DNA from: Brachionus koreanus
Taxonomy: Eukaryota > Rotifera > Eurotatoria > Ploima > Brachionidae
Reading direction: 5' to 3'
Length of the DNA stretch: 11,841 nt
Assembly: GCA_016987375.1 (NCBI GenBank)
Contig: PJRA01000016.1
Location: forward strand, 724,054 to 735,894
In this document: positions 1 through 8,500 of the stretch, piece after piece
Layout: every line of letters starts with the position of its first letter
Numbering within the stretch: the stretch's first letter is position 1
Position numbers and translations under genes: made by a program
The notes under the pieces: model-generated
Told to the model about the DNA's origin: nothing
What the model saw: only the letters and a program-made list of their open reading frames with translations
Database searches by the model: none

Positions 1-192
1 TAGACAAAATATAAAAGTATTATTCCAAATTTATTCCAATTAATTCTAGTTTAATTCTTTAAACAATTAAATAAATGTGAGAATAAATAAGAAATTCTTG
101 TTGAAATTCTAAATAAAAATTAAATTTATTGACTAGATGAACAATTTTACAAATATGTATGTTGAAATGAATAAAAATATTTAATTAATTAT
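1..192. other. AT-rich flank downstream of the first peptide gene
   Basis: This is the 3' flank of the minus-strand peptide gene that ends at 193. It is almost entirely A and T, with no open frame that looks coding on either strand. Apart from a candidate polyadenylation signal at 125-130 I see nothing in it. Confidence 0.6.
125..130 (-). promoter_or_regulatory. Candidate polyadenylation signal for the first peptide gene
   Basis: AATAAA reads on the minus strand (TTTATT on plus), 63-68 nt past the stop codon of the peptide gene. The hexamer is easy to find by chance in DNA this AT-rich, so this is only the nearest perfect match. Confidence 0.3.
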
Positions 193-667
193 TTAATCCA
201 TGTAGTTATAATCCATGGGAAGAGATTCAGTTACATAGCATTTGACAAATTCTTTGCTAAAAAGAGGATTTGAAAGCAAACTCAATAGGATTAATTCATT
301 AAAATCCTTATTGTTGGGCTTAGGTGCCAAACACTCGTTTGCACAACGAATGCTTGGTGTGTGCTCTGGATCCTAGCATTGAAAAAAAAAACTACTAAAA
401 TCGAACTTATTGAAATTAAAAAATTACAGTCTCTTCGGGGATCAAAAGGTCCTCGGCACAACTTCCACAAGCAAGAATACAACGATTGACCTCGTCAAAA
501 ATAGGATCAAAGTGTCTTTTGTGGTTCAACATGAGTTTGAAATGGTGCTTGGGGCTTTTTTTGTGAAGTTTGGCTGACGGAGCTGAATGAACATCGGTCA
601 TAGCTACACCAATTATTATCATTAGAATAGCAACACGCGATGAAATTCTTATATTGTCCCAAAACAT
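193..667 (-). CDS. Eclosion-hormone-like secreted cysteine-rich peptide precursor (copy A)
   Basis: Two exons, complement(join(193..372,428..667)), give 139 aa. The phase-0 intron 373-427 is 55 nt, opens with GTAATT and closes with GCTAG. Residues 1-28 form a signal peptide with a hydrophobic core (VAILMIIIGVAM), probably cleaved after VHS. A basic stretch follows, and a KR pair at residues 50-51 could release a mature peptide starting HFDPIFDEVNRC. Six cysteines lie at residues 63, 67, 70, 90, 94 and 125. The C-x3-C-x2-C...C-x3-C...C order matches eclosion hormone, the brain neuropeptide that triggers ecdysis through a receptor guanylate cyclase; FDPI just before the first Cys resembles the YDPM of insect hormones. 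The C3-C4 and C5-C6 loops (19 and 30 residues) exceed the roughly 12 and 10 of the classical hormone. The ORF's first Met is used; the signal peptide supports it. The secreted paralogous fold is well supported; the hormone name is inference and another secreted disulfide peptide family remains possible. Confidence 0.6.
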
Positions 668-752
668 CTTATGAAAATTTTCAATATTCTAAAAATCTTG
701 AATCTTTTTTTATGCTTTTAAATAAGTGTTGAGAATGAAAAGAACTTAAAAA

Positions 753-760
753 AACGCCTT
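753..760 (-). promoter_or_regulatory. Shared upstream octamer, copy A promoter
   Basis: AAGGCGTT on the minus strand (AACGCCTT on plus) begins 86 nt upstream of the ATG of copy A. The same octamer lies 83 nt upstream of copy B. A GC-containing 8-mer in nearly the same place before both paralogues, inside very AT-rich DNA, suggests a shared promoter element or core left from the duplication. I do not recognise the binding factor. Confidence 0.35.
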
Positions 761-3434
761 AAAAAACTAGACTCAATTAAGTCATTTTATTTTAAATTTC
801 AGCACAATTAAACAAATTGGTTAAATTTTTCTCTTTTTTTTTGTTAAATTGTTCATAATTCAATTAAAGCTTTTTGCTTTTTTCACTAAAATTCATTTCT
901 AAACAAATCTTCTATTTATATTTAGCTAGCTATACTTGAAAATGTAATCAAGTTTGAAAATCAGCTTAAAATCAATAACAAAATCTCTTTAAAATAATTA
1001 CACTGGCGCAGAGGTTTATATTCGACTTAATTTCGAATCATTATAATAACACAAATAAACACTTTCATATGTAATTTTCTGTAACAATTACAAGATAAGT
1101 AATTAAATAGCTAGGTCTAAATTAAAATTTAAGATAAGAAATTTTTAATTTAAAAATGTTGTATAAATATATTTAAAAAATTTTTTTTTAATAAAAAAAA
1201 ATGATTCATTTAATTTCCTCCTCATCCAAAGTCTCAAAAGCTATTTGTTTGACTCAATAGCAGCTAATAATCTGAGCATATTTATTAGAAATAACAAATC
1301 CCTTGAACAGAACAAATTTAAATCATGCTTTTTCATCTATCAAAAAACTAGAAATTTTAAAAACGTGTTAAAAGAGTATTTTTCACATAATAAACTAAAT
1401 CGGCTTTGAAGCTATTAAATTTTAGTTAATTTTAGCTTAATCCGAATCTCAGTCAAAATTTTTTTTTAAATTTATTTAAAATTTTCTTAGAAAAAATAAA
1501 TCTAAATAAGAAACAAAATTTAATCAAAAATCTATTTGAAAAAAAAATCTTAAAATATTTTTATATTTAATACAAAAAATTCAAAAAATTTTGACATAGC
1601 AGCAATATTATTACTAATGTATTTTAAAATAAATCTAACGGTGAAGGAAATTAAACTATTCTATTCTCTTAACATTAGTTATCTGACAAGAAATTGTTGA
1701 ATAAAATGCTGCTTTAGTTTATTCTCAGCCGAATTTTTTGTTAAAAGCCTACTATCATCGATTTAAAATTATGTAAGAGAGTGTGTCAATAATTTCCTAT
1801 GAGGTTCCCAAAGGAAATATTTGAAAAATAAAAATTCTTAAAATTTAAATTAAAAACTTGTTCACCAAAATACCCTGAAATATTTTTGCTTTTATTTTAG
1901 GTCTAAAACTGAAGCTAAAAACAATTTATTGCTTTATAATTGATAAAACCTACATATTTATTTTGGTTGATTTTAATACATGATAGCGAAATTTTTACTT
2001 AAACAATTTCAAATTTCAGACCAAAAACCTTCCTTAAATTTTAAAGACAAAGAAATTTTGAGAAAAAATAGAAGTATTTTGTTGTATTTTAAAGAAGATT
2101 AATTAAATTTTAAATAATTACTCAGACATTAAGTTATTGAGTTGTTTCAAATAGAAGATTAGTACATTAAAACAAAAATAATAATAAAAAGCCAAAGATT
2201 AAATTCTTGTCATTTCACTCAAGTATTTCTATATTGTTTAAAAATTTTCTAATCATAAGATCTTACGAAAAAACAATCTTTTAAAATAAAGAATTGTCGT
2301 ACTGGATATGCTTTAAAATAAAAAATTAACTGCTTTTTAGAAGTTAAACAAATTTGACAAAATTTTTGGCTCACAAAAAAATTGAATTTTCAATTAAATT
2401 TATTAACTTTTATGAAATGAAAATTTTATTTTTCAATTATTATAAAATTTTTAAGGACACTATTTTGAAGCATCAAATTTTGTATGAGTATTCCTTTTGA
2501 AAATTTTTTTTTATTGGAAAACAAAAGTATTTTAATTTTATAATGTGAGTGAGTTAATAAGTAAACAAATATTATTTATTTTTGCTTTTTTATATTTAAA
2601 GTTTTTGAGGCCTAATTTTTTTGGAAAAAGAAGTGTACATACTATTAAAAAAAAATTTTTTTTTTATTAAATTTATATAAGATATTTTTTCGTTAAAAAG
2701 TTATTTGAAAAAAAAATAAGAAAACAAAAATACAGAAAATAGACTTATTTTTAATTAACAAACACATAATTAATAAAAAGTGTCAGTTGAAATCGATTTA
2801 TTTTTTATTTATCTGAAACAAATTAAATAAATTGAAACAATTTTACTTGATAATAAAAACAAAAAATTATTTGCTTAAATTAAAATTAAAATAATCTAAA
2901 AATAGTCGGAAAATAGTCAAGATTGTCTCCAAGATTTTTATTCAATTACTTAGATAACCAGTTGTAACTACAATTGAAAACAAGTTTTATATTCCATCTA
3001 AATAATCAAGTATAAAATAAAGTGAAGCAGAATTTAGTGAATGTTTTGATGAGTTCATAGCATATGTTCATTTATTACATATTTTTGAAATAAACCATGA
3101 CATTTGGGAGCTCAATTCATATGGCTATAGCATTTGGTTAAAGAATTAAAAATTTGAACATTTAATTGCTGTCAGCTCTCATAAGTTTTAATTTTTTTGG
3201 TGATTAATTAAAGTACCAGCTTTTTAAAAAAGAAATTAGCAATAAAATAAAAAAAATTAATTATTGAGAATATAAAAAATCATTAACTTAGAAAATTTTA
3301 ATTGAGATCAATATTTTGTCAAAGAGAAAAAAATATAATTTTAAAAATTTTATTGATTTAAACAAAAAAAAGAATATCTAAATTGATGTTAAATTTAATT
3401 TACCAAGATACCAAAAAAAAAATTTAAGTTTTTG

Positions 3435-3440
3435 TTTATT
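3435..3440 (-). promoter_or_regulatory. Candidate polyadenylation signal for the second peptide gene
   Basis: A minus-strand AATAAA starts 15 nt past the stop codon of copy B. The position is good for a short 3' UTR, but the hexamer is common by chance here. Confidence 0.35.
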
Positions 3441-3454
3441 AATGAATAAATAGA

Positions 3455-3902
3455 TTAATAGTAGTCATGGCTGAGAGAATGGTCAATCAAGCACTTTGCA
3501 TACGGCTTAGTGAGCTTTCTCTTGGATAAATCATAAATCAGATCCCTTAGATCAGGCGCAACTAGACACGTATTAGCACAAGTGACTGTAACCGGCGTAT
3601 CACTTACCTAAATAAATTTTTTTAAAAATTGAAATTTCATTTTATTAGATTGTTATTCTTACACTTTCATCTTTGAAGTAAATGTCACCATTGGCACATT
3701 TTACACAACCCATGATACAATAGTTGATTTCGTTAATTTCTTTTTCACTTAGTGGTCTCTGTATGGGCTCCTCGACTTTGCTCTCGTGCATTTGCTGCTT
3801 GTGGCTGTGATCGAGCTTGTATCCAGACAAACCTGACACTATACTTAAAAGGACAAGCACTGACAAGCTCAAACCAAACGCTATTTTGATAAGTCGACAC
3901 AT
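3455..3902 (-). CDS. Eclosion-hormone-like secreted cysteine-rich peptide precursor (copy B)
   Basis: Two exons, complement(join(3455..3607,3663..3902)), give 130 aa. The phase-0 intron 3608-3662 is 55 nt, with donor GTAAGA and acceptor TTTAG, at exactly the same codon position (after codon 80) as in copy A. Residues 1-27 are a signal peptide (LSLSVLVLLSIVSGLSG core). The propeptide-like segment that follows is hydrophilic and acidic. Cysteines fall at residues 62, 66, 69, 90, 94 and 119, giving C-x3-C-x2-C-x20-C-x3-C-x24-C. CANTC here aligns with CANEC in copy A and recalls CAESC of insect eclosion hormone, where the six cysteines form three disulfides. No KR pair lies just before the first Cys, so maturation may differ from copy A. 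Both proteins end in a tyrosine-rich tail (HDYY here, DYNYMD in A). Sequence identity to A outside the cysteines is low, so the duplication is old. Role inferred: secreted neuropeptide of the ecdysis pathway; other cysteine-rich secreted families are not excluded. Confidence 0.6.
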
Positions 3903-5413
3903 TTCTATTTAAATTCAAATATTTCTATAAAAATTGAGGAATATATATTTTGGATCTTTCTATTAATATATGCATTTTGAGGCGAACGCCTTTTCCTTAA
4001 GCCGTATTAAAGCTAATTAATTTGGTTTTATTCCGATTTTCCATTGAATGCTATTCCACAATAGGAAAATTTTCCACTAAGGTTCTTAATGTTTATATTA
4101 CAAATGCAAATAAAATTAGTTTTCATTTCTTCGACTAAAAAGAAAAGCCTAATTAAGAAAGAATTAATCCATGATTAGTTCTTTAATTAATTCTAAAAGA
4201 GAAAATAAACGTCAATATACGTAATTTTTTTGGTCGGGAAAATCTAATAAGAAAAAATTTTGGATAAAATATACTCTTTTTATATATCTCCTTTTCTCTC
4301 AAAATTGAAAAATAAAAGCTCAATAACTCTTCAAGTTTATTAAATTATTTCAATTAAAATGATAAGTGAAAATTGATAATTGATAAAATATATATTGGAA
4401 ATTGAGAATCTTCTTTTCTATTTTGAAGGACTGGATTTAATGCTCTTAAAATTATGTCTTAGGGGCGTTAATATTTTTTTTGGTTATATATTAAATTAAT
4501 TAAATACGTAGGACTTAATCGGCTATCAGATCTCTTTTAATTAATTTAATTTTTATCTAAAATGAAATTCAATATATCAAAGTAAGGAATCTTAAATAGT
4601 CGATTCCTATTTCTAACAAGCGGATTTATCATGATATCAAAAACCAATTGCTGGGTATTTGCGAAATCAATCTAACAATAGATTAATTTAATTGTGGAAA
4701 TCCATTTCCTATTTTAAACTTAAATAAATATTTCTTTGTACAAACCTTTTTAATTTCAGTCTATTTAACCCGAGGCAAAATTGCTTAATCAAATAAAATG
4801 AAAATTAAAAAAAAAAAAAATATTAGTTGATAATTTACTTTAATTGATTAAATTACGCTTAAATGTAAGGAAAAAATTCACCTAAAGGACGTGACTTAAA
4901 ATTGTCTAATTAGGCTTTTTATATTCGAATTTTGAATCAACTCTGCGGTAATTGCATGATTTGTATTTAGTCTTATTTACGGAAATTGATTTAAAACCTA
5001 AATTCAAACTGATCAGCCTCTGCAAAATCCTATCTATATAAATCTATTATTTATTTTTTTTTTGAATAAAATTATTTGAGAACAAAAATTTTCTAATTTA
5101 CTTTTAAATTAAAAAAAAAAATAAAAATAAAATTTTTTATTGATTTTAAATTCTATAATTATCATAAATTTGTCCTTTTTCCTTGAAAATCTTCCTTTTA
5201 AAAGCTGGAAATATCAAGGTTTGATTAAAAAAAAATATTTCAAATAAAAGCTATTTTTTAAGACTCAAAATTAAGCTTTAATTAAACAAAAAAAAATTTA
5301 AAAAAAATGTGCATGCTTTGAAATCAAAAAAGTCTCACATAGAGCCATTTTTAGACATTTTTTAAAAACTAAAAAATCTCACAAACTGAAAACTCGTTGC
5401 TTGATTTTATAAA
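3903..5413. other. 1.5 kb divergent intergenic spacer
   Basis: The spacer lies head-to-head between peptide copy B (minus) and FANCI (plus), so it should contain both promoters. On the copy B side there is an AT-only TATA-like stretch at about 3941-3951 and the shared octamer at 3985-3992. On the FANCI side the last 80 nt probably include the 5' UTR. Somewhat richer patches at about 4500-4680 and 4890-5040 show no coding frame. No RNA gene is seen. Confidence 0.5.
3980..3991. promoter_or_regulatory. GC-rich hairpin/palindrome containing the shared octamer, copy B promoter
   Basis: AGGCG-AA-CGCCT is a perfect 5-bp inverted repeat around two bases, in a neighbourhood that is almost all A/T. 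The octamer AACGCCTT (3985-3992; AAGGCGTT on the coding strand) is its right half and recurs upstream of copy A, where only this half is present. It lies 83 nt before the ATG, upstream of the TATA-like stretch, which fits a promoter-proximal element. Function is inferred from position only. Confidence 0.35.
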
Positions 5414-5589
5414 ATGTCCAAACGAAAAGATAAAGAGAACTTGCCCAACGAAATTTGCTGCAAAAAGTCTAAATTTGAGCGTCAGCCGAGAGGTAAAGCT
5501 CAATCGGTTTCAGGACTAGATGCCTCTATCAGAAAACTTGTCACCAAAATTGAATCCGATCCACTAACTAGTTCTAATTTATCTGAAAT
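5414..5589 (+). CDS. FANCI: FANCI exon 1: basic N-terminus with a KEN-box-like motif
   Basis: Encodes residues 1-58 plus two bases of codon 59 (phase 2). The first 30 residues are strongly basic and disordered-looking (KRK, KKSK), unlike human FANCI, whose helices begin almost at once, so this looks like an added tail. It contains DKENLPN at residues 6-12, which matches the KEN degron consensus. The donor is GTAAAT, overlapping an ATG TAA read-through stop. Intron 1 (5590-5653) is 64 nt. Confidence 0.75.
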
Positions 5590-8500
5590 GTAAATAATTA
5601 AAAACAGTTTTAAGTATTTTTTTGTTTAATTAATTAAAATTAAGTGTAAATAGCATTATGAGAAGTAGTACTTTATGCAAAGAAGACAATTTATTTGTGA
5701 TGGTTAAAAAAATTTTTTCTAAAAATGAGTAATCTATAACTTAATTTAAAAAAAAATCTATCAATTTAATATTTTAAAATCAAGGTTCGATACAGACATG
5801 TTTTTGAGCTTTGTTGATCAATTAAAGTCAGAATTTTTATCAAAGCATAAAAGCCTATGCGCATTTTTACTATCTAATTTGTTTATGATTCACCAAGAAT
5901 TGGACCAAAAAGCATGCTCAACTCAAGAGTTCAAAATTTTCAAATTCAGGCCTGTTCATTTTCTAGCACTGATAAAAAGCGCTTTTAAACTTTTACGGTT
6001 CTTCAAGTGTTCATTTGAAAACCGAGTCTATTTCAAAATTTTTAAAATATTTGTTTGTGTTAATTATTCCAACCAAAAATACTTGTAATTTTTTATAACT
6101 TTAAATAAATGTGATTATTATTTGATAAATTTTTAGAAAAGAAAAAACACTGTTTAATGTTGCTGAGAAGTGTTTGGTACAAGAAGTAAGCAAACGTTTG
6201 GAAGCTGACAAGACAGGCTCGGTCAGTGAAGAAGTCTTGAACGCTTTCAAACAAATAATTGATCAATTTCAAATTCAATGTTTGGACAATAATTTTCTGA
6301 TAAAACTATTTTTTTCAATTAGTTCTCAAATGAATGGTGACAAATCTGAAAAAGTTTTTCAATTTTTTTTTCTTCTAAAATTAAATTAAGTTAATTTTTT
6401 TTTCCAAGATGACTAATGAATTGGTTAAATTTTTATCAAACGTTTTTGAGATTCAGCTCGAGTCAAGAAAATCCAAAATGATTCAAAAGTGTTTGATTAA
6501 GTCTGTGGAAATGAAAAATTTGCTTTTCTTGTTCAACATAAATATTTTGACAACATGTGTTCCGCAAGAAGTTCTCAACATTAAATTAATGTCTTTTTGT
6601 TACAAAATATTAGATAATTATGGCACGCCTATAAACAGATTTTTTGAAGAACCAAGAAGTGTAAATGAATGCTTTTGTTATTTTGTGTCAAAAATATTAA
6701 AGGAAATTTTTATGGTAAGTAAAATCTAAAATAAATAGCTAAAATTGTTTACTATAAACGACTTTTTTAATTAAAATTTGAACAGACAGAGGAAATTTTT
6801 AAAGGAATAAAAATCATGCAAGCTAAAACCAAAACGATCACTATCTATTCCGTTTTATTTTAATTAGCTGAATCCTTTTTATTAATTATTTTGGAAAAAT
6901 AATATTCGCTAATTCTTAATAATCAAAAAAAATGAATAAAGCATTTATTTTTCTTAGTTAACAAAATCTTTTGAGCACTTTTTTAATTGAAAAAAAAATT
7001 CATTTCATTTTGGTAAAAATAACTTGGCTTAGCTATTTTATAAGAGTTGACTTAGCTAATTTAAATTCTTCAACCAAATACATAAAAATATATATATTTG
7101 AAAACAAACATAATTTAATAATTTTTAATTCTTTGACGCTTTTTAAAAAAGAAAAAAAAATTTTACTTGATTTTTAAAAATGAAATTTTATAAAAAAATC
7201 TTAAATATTTCACTTTTGATTTTGCTTTTACGTAGAATATCAGAATTTTGAATATTTTTTTTTAATTTTCCATGTAAAATTATCAAAAATATTAATTTAT
7301 TTTGTTCTTTAGAAAAAGTTCTCATAAATTAATCAATATAAAGCGAACCAATATTTTATTTTTATTTATAATTTAATTTTTCTAAATTTCTCTGTTTTAT
7401 TCATTTAATATAAAAAATTATTTTTGATATTTTTTTTTAGAGCAATCTTGAAAAATTTATATATAAAAATTCAAACTGTCTGGATCATTGGTATTTTATT
7501 TTAATTTTCCAGACTTATAGTCATATAGTTATAATCATCTGATTTTTTTGGTTCTTCATTTAAAGCATCATAAGTTGCTAAATCGAAGTTTATTGACCTT
7601 TTTAATGATCTAAATCAAAGCACAGAGTGATCACTTGATTCTGCAAAATGAAACACAGCATCTTCATTCAAATCACCATTAGCATCACTTTTTAGTTTAT
7701 CAAAAGTTTCTATTCTTATTAAAATAAATTTTATGATTATTAATTTAGTGTTTACATTAGTACCTATCTCCTCGTTAGACTTTTTTTTCATTACACTTAA
7801 TTCATTCCATAAATGACAATGTGAATTTTGGAACAAAAAACAAAAACAAAAATTTTAAATTAACAAAACTTTTTTCTCAGGGTCAAAAATTTGTTCTGCA
7901 AAATGTATCAACTGATAAAAAACTTGTATCACCCAAATTTAGTCTGTGCATAAACTGTGCAATTGTGCAAAACAGTATATGTATTAGGAAATTATTAAAA
8001 TTAAATTGCAGATGTTTTACACAAGCTAAATTTGGGTGATATAAACCTTGTATCAGCTGATACATTTTGCAAAAAAATTTTTGGACCCTTTGAAAAAAAA
8101 GTTTTTTTAAATTTAAAATATTTAAAAAATTTTTTTCATAGTATTCTGTTCCAAAATTCACAATGCCTCCATAAATTAGATAATGTTTTTTTTTCTTACA
8201 GGTTCTTGAGCTATTAACAAAAGCACTGACATAGTCTTTGATTAATTCAATAATTAGTGTATTTTATAAATAGTTTATTTAGATGAATTTGAATTCTGTA
8301 AAGCTTTGATTTCATCTAAATAGAAATTTACCAGGGGATCTGATGGAGTGTCTTGAGGAAAATTATAGTTGAAATGTTTTGGAGAACTTAAAGCCCAGAG
8401 AGGTTGGTTTTTCAGACTAAGGATAGGAATGAAAAAACTAAAATCAATTATAGAGCCGATTATTAAGACATCTTTATATGCTTCATGTTAACTATAACGC

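Larger units (their letters stand above)
668..3454. other. 2.8 kb AT-rich intergenic region without a recognised gene
   Basis: This spacer lies between the two minus-strand peptide genes. It contains long poly-A and poly-T runs and many short chance palindromes, but no frame with protein-like composition, no tRNA-like structure and no tandem array that I can see. Two patches are less AT-biased (about 1215-1285 and 3050-3185), but neither gives an open frame longer than a few dozen codons. The left end must hold the promoter of copy A. Decayed additional peptide copies cannot be excluded by eye. Confidence 0.5.

Noticed and set aside
291..482. Minus-strand open frame of 63 codons
   Set aside because: It runs across the intron and into exon 2 of peptide copy A in a different frame; the spliced frame explains the region better.
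1205..1290. Less AT-biased patch in the intergenic region with short minus-strand frames
   Set aside because: The open frames are short, interrupted by stops, and carry no cysteine pattern or splice context.
2375..2400. Short inverted repeats such as AATTGAA..TTCAATT
   Set aside because: Such palindromes are expected by chance in DNA made mostly of A and T.
193..3902. Crustacean hyperglycaemic hormone / ion transport peptide family for the two peptides
   Set aside because: That family has its first cysteine about 15 residues before a C-x2-C, not C-x3-C-x2-C as seen here.
6971..7177. Plus-strand open frame in the FANCI intron
   Set aside because: It starts at TTG, is dominated by Lys/Ile/Phe/Asn as expected of random AT-rich DNA, and has no motif.
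7821..8217. Three overlapping open frames on both strands (7821-8039, 7883-8161, 8032-8217)
   Set aside because: The first two frames begin with the same MNFGT on opposite strands because they are the two arms of the inverted repeat, and the third overlaps the right arm. They have no independent support as genes.
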